64,000 nt of DNA from NCBI RefSeq assembly GCF_051401765.1, contig NC_135064.1:22294001-22358000 (forward strand), given 5' to 3'. The translations under genes and the position numbers were made by a program. Below, in pieces: positions 52,051 to 63,709 of this stretch (position 1 is the first letter of the stretch; each line of letters opens with the position of its first letter). The notes under the pieces were generated by a model. It saw only the letters and a list, made by a program, of their open reading frames with translations, did no database searches and had not been told where the DNA came from. Source of the DNA: Calliopsis andreniformis (taxonomy: Eukaryota; Arthropoda; Insecta; Hymenoptera; Andrenidae).

Positions 52051-52903
52051 CAAACCTGCCTCGAACCAAGAACGCAGCACGCGTGATCCACTTCGAAGGC
52101 TTAAACACAGCGTACGTCTCAGGCAGCGGAAGCTAGGTCAGGGCAAGTTGAGAGACCGCCTTATCGTCGCGAATTAAGTGGCTTTCCGACGGTGTTAATT
52201 TCGCGATGTAAATTTCGCCTTTACAAAGCAGTCGTCTCTCGGCAGAGAAGCGCACACGATCGTCGGCGTGCCTAACGAATTTTCCCGCGTCCCGACGCGC
52301 GTTTGGAGAGTTCGTCGGACGTATGGACCCCTGCCAAATTCGGCACGCTTTGCTCCTTCTTACCTTTATCTCGGTTGGAAAGGCGGCCGGGAGGACGTGG
52401 CCGCGAATTCTAAAGACCGCCGCGGACCCAAGGACGCATCCGTGGTGTTCAAGTGATTCGCAAAGAGAGCAACGAGAGCTACATCGTGTCAGGGCCACGA
52501 TCAGCCCGGAGGCCGACCAGCCTCCGCCAATGGAAACGGGAACACCGCGAATTTCGCGAGCGTCTCTTCTCGTCTATAAATATTAATCCTTTGTGCTCGT
52601 GCGACGGTCCGTGGCCAGTCGTTTCGCTGTATTTCTCATCTGAGTAATAGGGACCTTCTTCTGCCTCTGATCCTCTATCCTAGGTACTTTCTTCGCGATT
52701 TACGTTTCCAATTTAATTGAAGACGTCCTGTGTTTATGGAAGTGAGTGGTAATTAGTGGATAATCAGTTTAATCGGGTCTGTTTAATGAGATGGTTCTTG
52801 GAGCAGTTATGAGAAATATAATTTTCTTGGTTTGAGGTTTTAAGGGTTCGAGGTGAGGGTGATGGTGATGGTCATAGAGCAAGGGTTAAGAAATTGTTAT
52901 AGC

Positions 52904-53015
52904 TACAGGGTGTTGGCTACAAGTGGGAGAAATTTTATGATACGATTCTAGAGGTCAAAGCAAGACGAAAATCAAGAATGACGATTTGGTGTTTAGAGCT
53001 TCTTTAATTATTAAT
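52904..53015. mobile_element. probable transposable-element fragment, TACAGGGTG end
   Basis: Starts TACAGGGTGTTGGCTAC and contains GAGGTCAAAGCAAGACGAAA followed by ATCAAGAATGACGATTTGG. I recall this wording from a widespread insect repeat, but that is recollection, not a search. No partner end recognised. Confidence 0.35.
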
Positions 53016-54448
53016 AAGCAAATAAGAATGAATGGGGGTAATGTGGAGAGTTCAGGGAACGGAAAGATTTGACTTCAGAAATAGATACATACTTAGTAGG
53101 TAAATATGTAACTATGATAACGTGGTTACTTACACGTGTATCGCTCTAGCAAACTCTAATTTCATTATACGTCTAGATAAAATATATGCTCAGCTATTTG
53201 CCAAGCTAGTCATCTAAATAGTCTGGCTCTGAAATGAAAGAGAAACTGTAGATAATAATAAAGTTAAATCTTCTTAAGACATTTTTATTTGCAATTCGAC
53301 TTAAGCAGGTACATAATACGAATATGAAAAACTTTCTTTTGAAAATTTACAAATCACTTGGCAGATATATTATTAAGCTTTTTTTAATCCTTTTTATAAT
53401 GTTATATTTAATCTTTTCAGTAGATACCGACAAATATATCCGTCAGTAGATATTACTGATCGGTATCGAAAAGATTAAACAAACGAAAAAGGTGTGGAAA
53501 AATCGTGCAACAGACGACGCGTTAACTGGGTGCTGTATTTTTCCCGAGCAGCGCTGCGAGTGAAATTCAACCGAACCGATGAATATTGATAGACTGAATT
53601 GCCTCTGGTTTCGCGTACGCATCGTTTTCGCGACGGAAGGAATTACTGTCGAAGTGACACGTTGGGAAACTTATGTAACATTGTCCGTGGTATCACGACA
53701 ATCTCATTAGGAAAACCAAATGAGTCAGACCGTATTTTCATGCTCAAATATAAGGCAGGTACAAGCGCATGCGAAAATACGATTCGATAGAGCGACTCAC
53801 TCTTTTCATATAGCGTAAGGTATTTTCGGGCGATTGCAAATCGGTGTCCTATTTGTTGAAACGCGAATTGTCCGTCGTCATGCTCTTTCCGCGGAAATGT
53901 TCTGTTATTTTAACAGAGTAGTCGTTTTTCATCACTAGTGAAGAGAACAATTACTCTGCAAAGAATTTAGAATATTTCTGATGATTTTGTGTCTCATGTG
54001 ATAACCTAAATCGTAAAAATGTGATATTTTTATAATAATACCACATCGAGAAGTAATTTTGTTCTAAATAGATGCACAAGAAAAGAGAAAACTAGGATTT
54101 AGTGTGATATACATATGTGGATCGATAGACGATTATGAAAACGCTCAGAAAGGCAGTGGGAAAGTATTGAACACTGGAGAGAATTACGAATGAATTAATA
54201 GCACACAGTAATCACATCTTGTTACTAGATAAGACAAGTAAATCATTTATGATAATTATCAGCAAGTACTCTATGTTTAACTAAACACATTTCCACACAT
54301 TTCCAGTTCCCATATTCTTGCAAATAACATCGACACATAAAATTAGTACGATAAAAAAGGTAGATAAAAATTGTAAAAGGTAGATAAAACTTCAGAAATA
54401 TATTACATTAATTTTTTTTCTCAGAATCACAACTTGTTCTTCATATGG
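53016..54448. other. presumed intronic AT-rich DNA
   Basis: One CpG-richer islet at about 53500-53900 with TTATGTAA at 53671. No exon recognised. Confidence 0.45.
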
Positions 54449-54618
54449 AGGGATGGTATGAAACCTGCCGTCTAGTTACGTCATTAGGTAAAGACGGAAC
54501 TTTTCAAATGAAGTGGGGCTTCTTAGAAATCACTGATTGGTGAGGCTATCCCCACCCTCATTCAGAGTTCCCTTTCTACCTTCTGACGTCACTGGACAGC
54601 AGGATTCATACCATCCCT
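54449..54618. mobile_element. foldback/MITE element of about 168 bp
   Basis: Near-complete palindrome. The left end GGATGGTATGAAACCTGC then CGTCTAGTTACGTCA and the right end TGACGTCACTGGACAGC then AGGATTCATACCATCC are inverted copies over about 33 bp with four mismatches. The inner arms continue to pair with lower identity toward a centre near 54535 (AAATCACTGATTGG). The right arm carries a perfect TGACGTCA, the CRE octamer; the left arm has its one-base variant. No coding capacity. Confidence 0.65.
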
Positions 54619-54976
54619 GTCTATATGTAATCAACCTACAAACATATCACATCACCTCTACATTTTTCAAATTATCGTAAAATCACGAACTCTGTACAAT
54701 TTCCTGCGATCACCTCTACACAGGATACATCACAGCTGCAATTGCAACTCTTCCACAGACACCTCGCAAGGGAAATCTATATTGCCAAGTGGCATCGATT
54801 AAGTTTCATCAACCCACGATTTCGCTACCTCGTCGTCGGGCGAACGCGTGTTTTCTGACTCATTTTGTTTTCTCAATAAATTTGTCACGTCGCTACAAAT
54901 AGCGTTATATAAACCCGTAACGCGTCGCATACGATATTTTAGCGCGTGGATCACGCTTTGACGCGCGACGCGTCTT

Positions 54977-55486
54977 ATGCATTATTCCGGACTCGCGAAT
55001 CGCGCCACGCGATTTTCGGATCACGTGTACCCGATTATCGACGCAAGCTCTCCTCCAGCAGCCCGAAGAAACGCGCGTTCCCTCACGTTCTCGAAGGACG
55101 CTCCCTCCCCTGTTTCTCTCGAACGATCGCCGCTGGCAATCTTAGTTCCATCGTTGCAGCAAGCTCGAAATCGTGTTTATTTTCGTTTTAATGGACTCCG
55201 ATGGAGAATCAGCGATCGGAGGAAAGAGACGCCCCTGGTGCTCTTCGTCGAGATTCCGTGGATGAAAGTGGGTCGCGACCCCGATTCTGCTACGATGGTA
55301 CCCATCCATCAATCGAAACTCCGCTTATCTCCCTCTTTCCACGTTGCTGCAAATGGACTGTCGCTGATCCCTTTCTTACTTTTTACCTTATTTTTCGTTC
55401 TCTTCTTTCTTTTTGGTGGATGTGCGATGTCAGGGGAGCTTTTAGAGATTGTCTGTGAGGCTAGGTGTGAGAGTGTCATATGTTAG
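54977..55486 (+). CDS. hypothetical 169-residue ORF with C-terminal hydrophobic segment
   Basis: Real ATG start, stop TAG at 55487. Unrecognised. The first 130 residues are rich in Ser, Arg, Pro and Leu with no motif. Residues about 130-153 are a continuous hydrophobic stretch (Leu/Phe-rich, ending Gly-Gly-Cys-Ala) that would make one membrane helix, followed by a short Cys-containing tail. A TATATAAA lies at 54906-54913, about 65 bp before the ATG, but no good initiator follows. The start context is poor (C at -3). The ORF lies in a CpG-rich islet inside the presumed LONRF intron, where chance ORFs are longer. I think chance is more likely than a gene. Confidence 0.15.
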   Translation: MHYSGLANRATRFSDHVYPIIDASSPPAARRNARSLTFSKDAPSPVSLERSPLAILVPSLQQARNRVYFRFNGLRWRISDRRKETPLVLFVEIPWMKVGRDPDSATMVPIHQSKLRLSPSFHVAANGLSLIPFLLFTLFFVLFFLFGGCAMSGELLEIVCEARCESVIC

Positions 55487-55489
55487 AGT

Positions 55490-58400
55490 GACATATACGG
55501 AGGAAAGGATTTGGATTTTGGACTCTTTTCTTGAAGAATTAAAATTAGGGGAGGGACTACATGTTAATGGAGAATTCTTTCATTTGATTGTTTTATTAAA
55601 TTTAGTTCTTGAGATTTTTAAAGAAGAATGACCTACATTAAGGGATTACTGTAGCAGCTTTTCAAGAAAATTGAAGTTAAACTCTAAAGACAGTAACTCA
55701 ATGGATACTTGTTTTAGTCGAATTTGACGTTCAATAGCATATCAGACTGCTCTAGAAGAACACTTGTAAAAATCCTTGACCTTGGTATCGATTTTTGGCA
55801 CGTTTTGCAGCACGTGCCTTCCTGTTACTTCACTGAATACTCAGCGTCCTTGTGATATCATGTATCGATTTTGCAGTTCAATTGATCTTGAATAAATTTG
55901 TTCCAACAAGATGCTACCAGTAGCTCACAAAAATATACGAAATTAATTACAAATACAAGATACTTCAAACTGACAGAGAAACATCAGCACCCTCCCTTGA
56001 ACCAAACTTCTGAACTACTTATTTCTTAAGCTTTCCTTTTAATCGATCACTTTCAATATTCTTTCCACAACTTACCAACTCAATATCACCCTAAAAAATT
56101 ACCATTCCATAATGAAGTGGCTTCTATGAATAGAGGAAGCATCAGTGCATGAAAAAGGAGGTTCAGGAACTCGAGTTTTCCCAATAGCAGCACGAATTAT
56201 TGGTTGTTCGAGTATACCTCGATCGTTGCATAATTCGACTGTATCTCCAACTCATGTGTTTCAACATCGTGCTGAACGTTTCACCGAGAGTCAGCTTTTT
56301 TCCTTACATAGTACCTGGTGATCGTTCACTTAGATTTTTCTCACAAAAACACGGTAAATACGCTGATAGCCGCGCAGTCTAGACTTCTAGCATTCACATG
56401 CTTCGGAATATCCTCGGGGGACAGGTAACGATCGACATTAGCTACAAAATTCGTTCGCCAAACGATCTGCGAGAATCCATAGTGAAGTACGTTTGTCTAT
56501 TAATGTCGTGATCGATAGATAGAATATCGTTGTCAAATCGTGTGAGATCGTAACAGAATTCTTAGATGACAGGTTTCAAGCCTGATCGATTACGATAGCT
56601 TTCCATCTCGCCCCTTGAAATTGTTCGCAAAATACGTATGCTAATATGAGACACCATGTTTAAGTGGCATTACTGTACTTACGTACGTTCGATCGATATT
56701 GCCAGTTTCTGAACTGTGGCGCGTTTGCGCTCGGCTCTATTTAATTATTCATGAGCTTTCTTCGCGCGTTTTTGCTACTGTTTGCTCTACTGTTTTATTC
56801 GATATTTCTACAGTTCCTGTTGTTTCACTGTTCTGAGTGGAGAGTTCTATAAACGAGGTCTCAGAACTTAAAGAGTTTTGTATTAGGTACCCATTTTTCA
56901 TGGAAATAGTTTTGTAACTGCGAGGAAAGATCTCAAGAGTAACACTTATTTTTTACCAGTTTTAAAAAGACAAATTTAAAGATTTCACTATTCTCCAATT
57001 TCTCAATTTTTAAAGTTTATAATGTCTCAATTTTTAAATTCCATAAATTTCCAATTTCCCAATCTTCAGAAAATCCCAATTCTCCAATTCTCAAACATGT
57101 TTCAAATTTCTCGTCTCCCCACAAGCCCACAATGCATCATTAGCATACTTTCAACCTCGATCCATGTATGTATTCATAATTCTCAATAACATTAATAATA
57201 AATACTCAACGAAAACGACACGAAACTAAACAAAATCCCTCCTCATCACCTCCAAAATATAAATACAGCTTCACCAACTTTACAGTAACCATGTGCTCTA
57301 ATTCCCATAAGCGTCCCACATAATATCGACTCCATAGCAAGAAAACACGGTCTCGACACGTTCACTCTAAGAACGCCTCCCGCTAATTCGATTGTTGGCC
57401 GCTGTTACAAAGCTACCGACGCGTTTCAAGAGGTCAGCTTCCTCGAGATCGGCGTTTTCACGGTTAATTGCCGGAACGGAAGGCGTCGTCGATTCTCCGC
57501 GGACGCTTTCGCGCGAGCGCGGCACCTCGAGAGCAGCGGGAAAGCGTCGCGGCTGCTCTCGCCTTGACACGATTCGCGTGTGCCACCGGCGGATTAATTT
57601 CGTTCGGCGTAATTATATAATCGGAACGCGCTCGCTCGCGGATTTACGATACCGCGATGTCGACCGAGCGTGACGCGTTCGACGGAGCCACGGAGGCTGG
57701 AACCTCTCGTCGCCGCACACGTGGGAGAAACCACTCCGCGCCACTTTGCCTGTCAACGTTCTCGGAGTCGTTCAATGGCTGTGCAGGCTGATTTGAATGG
57801 CGGCAGTTAAATTTTTAGAAATGCGGAAGTTTGCAGCGATGCGGTGCAGCAACCGAGCGGTAATGCGACAGTGATGGCTCATTATTCGTAAAATAGCGTC
57901 GTGTGTTAGAGGAGAGGAGATTAAGTGCTTTTCTTTCGAAGTGAGTGGACGTGAGTGGTGATATCAATACGAGCAGTTTCGTTTCTGCATGTGCATACAT
58001 GTATTAAGTATGCATTCTTGAGGACAAGTGTACCTTAGAAGTTGATTTGATGAAGTTTATCTGAGTGGCATGGGTTTTCTTGATTTTATAGGTCTCCTAG
58101 TATAAACTGTAGTACAGTTTTCTTAATAAAAATATTTTAGTTTTTATATATTAAAAGTATACTCTAGCTTCTTGATTAATATAAAACTTCTGAGACCTTG
58201 TTCGTCTAGCACTCTGATATATTATTACTATAATTATATATTGTAAGATTAAGGAAAGTTTGAGAAGTCCATAATGTTATGTCAGGTGCGGCATTACTTT
58301 TTAATTACATTGTTAATTGCTGATTCACTTTCCCTTTGTTCATCTCATGATTTTCGTAATATTTTTATAGACTCTCATAAACTACCTATGTGTTTCAAAA

Positions 58401-60055
58401 ATACCCCATATATGTAGGTATTAGTATATATCATGAATGAGATTATTGATAGATACAGGGAATGAATTTACGTGGGTATGAATTTTACTCGGGGGATGAT
58501 CACGAAACACTGTCAGATCGATATTCCTGCTGGAAGCTCTCGAAGGTCTCGGTGAGCTAAGAGATTAATTGCTATGCGTTGTTGGGTTCGTACACGAGTG
58601 TCTGGGAGAAGGCCGTTTGTTAGTCAGTGCCCACTCGAATTATGTTTCGATTCTGCTCTGCAATACGGAATGCGCATGCATAGTGATGCAATTCGGGCCA
58701 CAATTTGTCGTAAATAGTACAGCTGTTGTACAGGACGCGTGAGAGCAGACCCATGCTCCTGTGCCTATAAATTCGTGAGCCGGATGTTAAATGTTCTCCA
58801 AGCAGCTATCTTCGACTAATCTTACCCAGAAACATCTACTTCTTTGGTATCTTAATCTCGATGATATATTTGCATTACCGACAATGTTTTTAAATGGTAC
58901 AAAACGGACAAACATTATTTTAATGGGCCATATATTACAGAGGATAAAAAATGTCGAGTTAACGAGGACGATCTCTTGCTACCCACATAAAGTCTAGCAA
59001 GGAAAACAAGTTGTTTTCGGAAACGAATCATGCCAGAACGCACTCCCACTTTCCGCGAGATTTACTTCTCGACGTCTGAGGGAAAAATAGTATTGGAAGA
59101 AATGGTTCAGTCTGAAGGATACCTCAAAATATCTTGCGATAATTTCGGTCTGTCGTAACCCCCTTCATATGGCTCCATGTCCAGAAGCAGGTCAAAGTGA
59201 ATCATCAATTTTTCAGAAAATTGAATATGGAAGAACCCCCTTGAATCTGGTCCAATGGCAAATCTGTTGGAAGATATGAGAGATTTCTTAAAATACGGTA
59301 ATATGGAATATTTAAAGACGTCTTTATTTAATTCTCAGCTGTTCCTTATCTCATAGTAACATGTTTATTTCTCCAGAAAGTGACTTCAGAAAAGTTGATT
59401 TATAACCTCACTGGATGGTTGAACAAGTCTTCAGAAGACTAAATTGAGTCTTAGATACTTTACAGTATCTAACTATATATAGTATTACTTCACAGATATT
59501 CCTATGAATGTTCATAGATATCTACGAAGTAGATAGTTACTATCAAGAATTAATAATAGATATAGATATACGTCAAAATAAAATTGGATAAATTTAAGAA
59601 ATTTCTTCGATGCTCAAGAATCCAATATCTTTCACCTAAAAAGCTTCCATTATCAGCTCTAGCTACCTCATCCACAGTCTAATGAAACTACAATAACTTC
59701 ACGGTTAAAAGTCTTCAAACTCTACAGTCTGCATCTACGCCTTGAACCACGTATCTTCTAAACCATTCAACGACTACGAACCGCCATTAAAGTATGTCTT
59801 ATCCCAGTTGGGCCACGTAACAGTGCACTGCACAAGATAACAGAACGAGCAAGTCGAATGACTGGGCGCGCCCGAAAGTTTTCTCGCCCGGAAACTGACA
59901 AATCGATTCGGATTCAGCGTTCGCCACAGCCAAGACTCGCGTCGCCCACTCGTTGCCGCCAAATCGAATTACGTAAGAGATCCGTCGAAGTTCTTTCCCA
60001 TTCGTCGGGTCGCGAAACACGCACGTTGATACGTGATTCATCGTTTAATTCGTCA
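55490..60055. other. presumed intronic DNA
   Basis: CpG-richer islets at about 56400-56760, 57360-57900, 58480-58760 and 59750-60050 (TTACGTAA 59969). No TTAYRTAA site between 53671 and 59969, the longest gap in the window. No exon recognised. Confidence 0.45.
56982..57112. repeat. low-complexity tract of CTCCAATTTCTCAATTTTT words
   Basis: Pyrimidine-biased degenerate repeat of CAATTTYYC units, related in wording to the tracts at 28491 and 40290. Confidence 0.5.
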
Positions 60056-60445
60056 ACTGACTTCTTTCGTACACTGGCCAACGTTTGCCATGTTATTTTC
60101 AAGGCCTGAGTGGTCTTACCTAATCTATGGAAGCTTCTGTACAGGCCTGGTGAGGTTGCATCTGGAAAAAATAAGGATCTACAGGGTGATCAGTTTAACT
60201 GGAAACCCTCCGAGTTGTGACAGCATTTATAATATTCATTTAATCCATTTACTGACTTCTGTCATCCAGTGGGCAACGTTTGCCATGTTATTTTCAAGGC
60301 CTGAGTGGTCTTGCCTAATCTATGGAACCTTCTCTACAGGCCTGGTGAGGTTGCAGCTGGACAAAATAAGGATCTACAGGGTGATCAGTTTAACTGGAAA
60401 CCCTCCGAGTGTTGACAGCATTTATTGTAAATGCTGTAGCGTTCT
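60056..60445. repeat. tandem duplication, 195-bp unit, two copies
   Basis: The segment starting ACTGACTTCT at 60056 is repeated from 60251 at about 90% identity by eye. Each unit ends with the left terminus of MITE family B (60182 and 60377). Only the second unit continues into a complete MITE with a right end, so the duplication probably arose after insertion and truncated the first element. Confidence 0.7.
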
Positions 60446-60495
60446 AAGTGTTGCCAACTCTCATCAGAGGGTTTCCAGTTAATCTGATCACCCTG
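60377..60495. mobile_element. 119-bp MITE, Tc1/mariner-like, family B copy 2
   Basis: TA at 60375-60376 and 60496-60497. The inverted ends of 29 bp begin CAGGGTGATCAGTTTAACTG on the left; the right end is its complement with a single mismatch. The centre holds a small hairpin (CAGCATTTA / TAAATGCTG). The low divergence between the ends suggests a younger insertion than the copy at 24057. Confidence 0.75.
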
Positions 60496-60570
60496 TACAT
60501 GGTTACAATAGATAAGATCGGCTAATTTCACCCGCACTTTCGAACACAATATATCATTAGTCGAAGTAGT

Positions 60571-60670
60571 CACAATTACTAATTGAATCGACGTATCCCT
60601 TTTGTACACAAAATTACTACTATGACAATACATGTCTCGGGTGCAGCCTTACCAGCTCTGCACAGTACCT
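60571..60670. repeat. dispersed repeat fragment, copy 2 of 2 in the window
   Basis: Same orientation and order of shared blocks as 51533-51635. It stops near CCAGCTCTGCACAGTACCTG, and the tandem repeat seen at the other copy is absent here. Confidence 0.6.
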
Positions 60671-63600
60671 GACACTGGCGACTATTAATGAAAGAGGAAG
60701 CACGTCTAATATAGAGCACACACTCCTGCTGTCGAGTCTTTTAATGGACCGTTTCCATCTTGCTTTGATCTTTCTGGTATGGAACAGACCAATCTCGATG
60801 TCTGGTAATTAGAAAAGGAAACACGTAATTGGATGTAATGACGAGTAGAATGGTTTAGATAATATGTCATTGTGAAGTATGTCGAATTTTGTTACGTTAT
60901 TATTATAGTAAATGACAGAGGAAGAGAAGAAGGTGGAAGTGATCGGTAATTAAATCAGAATGAAAAATATTTCAAGGTAAAAAAGAGGATTGTTGAATAA
61001 GATAGAAAGGTGTAATCTTGGACGATGGTGAAAGGTGAAATGGTGGTTTTCTAGGAAATCAATATCTATTATAACACGTACTGAAATTACTTTTTTATTT
61101 TAAATAAACTCACGTAATTGTTTGCACAATGAGAAGAAAAAAATTCGACTAAAAACAGACTCATCAAGTGAATCATACAAACAAGCCCAAATAGTATACG
61201 TAGTAATTAAAGTCTAACAATTAACCGAATAGATACAGCATCATAATCTCCAATCCTAAAAATTCCCCATAAAAAACAATTTTATCACTTCATTAGTAAT
61301 TCTATTTATAAGGTCCTCGAATCTCCCTAACTATTAAAAAATCAACAAAGCCATGGCCCATCACTAAACTAAAAGATCCTATTTAAAACTAATTCTAAAT
61401 ATAATTACTCTACCATGAAACCACTAAAAAATTGCGAAATAAAAAAGTCAAAATCCTGTCTCTAATCCTCTCTAATGACTCGACCTATTCTTTTTCCCCT
61501 CTCATCGAATATGGCGCGAACGAGAATCTAATACCTCGCTAAATTCCCATTAGGTTTCTTTTTCCCATGTAGGGGCACTGGTCTAGTGCAGCTAGGTGCA
61601 CGTGCTGCGTCGTCGTGTCGGCTAACCCACTTTCCGCGCTTTTTGGCGATGCGATGGTGCAATGTGCCGCAACACAGAAGGGATCCGCGCGGTACGCGCA
61701 AGCAAAGAACCCGGGGCGTGCAATTACGCGCGGAGCAAGCGTGTCGGTGGTTGTAGTAGATGTTTGGACGACGATGGAGCACGAAGGAAGCGTTGCGAAG
61801 CTTTCGAAATCACCCTCCAGGTAAAGAATTTCAGCGAGAGGGGTATCGGGCACAAATCGTGATTAGCGACTGTATTTCGACGACACGGTTAACTTGAAAC
61901 TGGAACGCGCGTTTTTCGTTACGTAACTGAAACACATGGGAACCCCTGTCTCCGATGTGGAGGTGGTGGCTTATTTATGAGTCGCATTTTTTCGTGTAAA
62001 TGATGCGCGAGGGAGAGGATGTTTTATGGTTTTCAGGAGGTGTAGAGTGACGTTAATTTATTTGAAAAGTTTGTACGTGCAGGAGTTGTTCTGTGAAAAT
62101 TTCTCTGTTCTTTTGTCTCTTTTTATGTAGGATTGATTTTTATAGTGCACTAGAGAGTCAGTTTTCTTGTGACTTTAAGGCACAAAATTTAGACATTAAC
62201 TTCAATCGCTTGCTGTATGCTTTGTGGAAACATTTATGCGCATTCAAATGAGTTATGACTGATACCTAGCGTTACATATTGTTTTTTCATTCTTAAGTCG
62301 TAGGCATATTTTGTTGTTACATAATGCTACTTTGATAAAAAACACTAGTAAAGAATAGAATAACAGTAAACGCTTATTTTACATACTCAGAAGTAAGTTG
62401 GACGCCTTACATAAGAAGCTAATTAGCGTTAAAACACATTTGTAAGAGTCATTTGCGAGACGTTTAATGAACGAAAAAGTAACTCAAGCTTAATCATAAT
62501 CGAATCACTAGGAAATTCATTCTCTTTGAATTCCGTCTTCAATATTTAAATATTTCTCAATCTTTACAATCTGGATTAATCAAATGGTCAAATTAAGTAC
62601 TCGAGATTCTCTTATCACGTTATCGTCCTATCGCCGCAATTAATTACTTTCAAACACAATTTTCTATTATAAAATAAACTCTTCGATTCAACACCTTGAC
62701 ACTAACTTATTAATAAATTAGACACGAGTATCTCAAAATCTATAATAAGCCACTTCTATCACAGACACCTATATTAAACGCTAGAGACAAGTATCAATTT
62801 CTTTCCCCTATTAATTTCTCGATGTAGCTAGATCTCACTTAGCAATATAAAATTGCTCGACGTCGTTTTGCCAACAAACAGGCGGATAAAAGGGTTTCAC
62901 GCGATGTTACATGTGATATTTATTCGCGCGACCTGGAGCACAGAAAAGCCGCGCTGGCTTTACGTAATCGGCAATAAATACGACCGCAATCGATATCTCG
63001 AACTGACACCCATCGTCGAGCCACGCCGAATCGAGAACCATTAAGGATTTTCGACGACCTGCTTCATTCGAGGCTAGCATCTATTCACGTCCGCGTGACA
63101 CGTGATTTTTCCACGTAATCCCGCTCCAGATCGAACCTGGCCGTTCCATAGAATCCACTGTCTCCTATAATGTATCGCCACAGTCAAATTATTAGCATCG
63201 TTTTTTCGAGACGCTCGGGGTTACGTAAGACATCGTTCTAACAGACTATCTCAACGTGAAAGAACGTTTGGTTGCATCGCAGGAATCGTTGAACCGAGTG
63301 GCTTTCAACGAGAATTATAACGTAGCTGGAACTGTGAGTTTATCGTACAGGATGTAATAATAAATCAATAACCTGGTACATTCTCGTAATATTATTATTT
63401 CTAAGTCTTCGACACGTATCTTTTGCGCGACTGCTTTAGGAAAAGTAGCTTTAGAAATATCAGCGACTTCGTTTTCTACAGAATTTTTGAAATACGATCG
63501 AAATTGATTTCTATGAAAACTATTTAATTAATAAACACCAGGGAGGAGGTATTAAAGGAGATATTTAAAAACATATATATTCGGTAAAGAGTACCTAAAA

Positions 63601-63709
63601 AATGTAGGAACCACTTCACATCCCTCTTCAAACTTCCACACCCATAATTCTCAAAACTTAGAGAACCCTAGAGAAATGAATTCAGGTCACCGAGCAAACG
63701 ATAATGGTT
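60671..63709. other. presumed intronic DNA
   Basis: A purine-rich stretch at about 60900-61060 and A/C-rich sequence at 61140-61480, then islets at 61540-61990 (TTACGTAA 61919) and 62850-63320. No exon recognised. Confidence 0.45.
62317..63228. promoter_or_regulatory. group of four TTAYRTAA sites near the right edge
   Basis: TTACATAA at 62317 and 62407, then TTACGTAA at 62960 and 63221. The last two lie in the CpG-rich islet 62850-63320. Confidence 0.3.
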
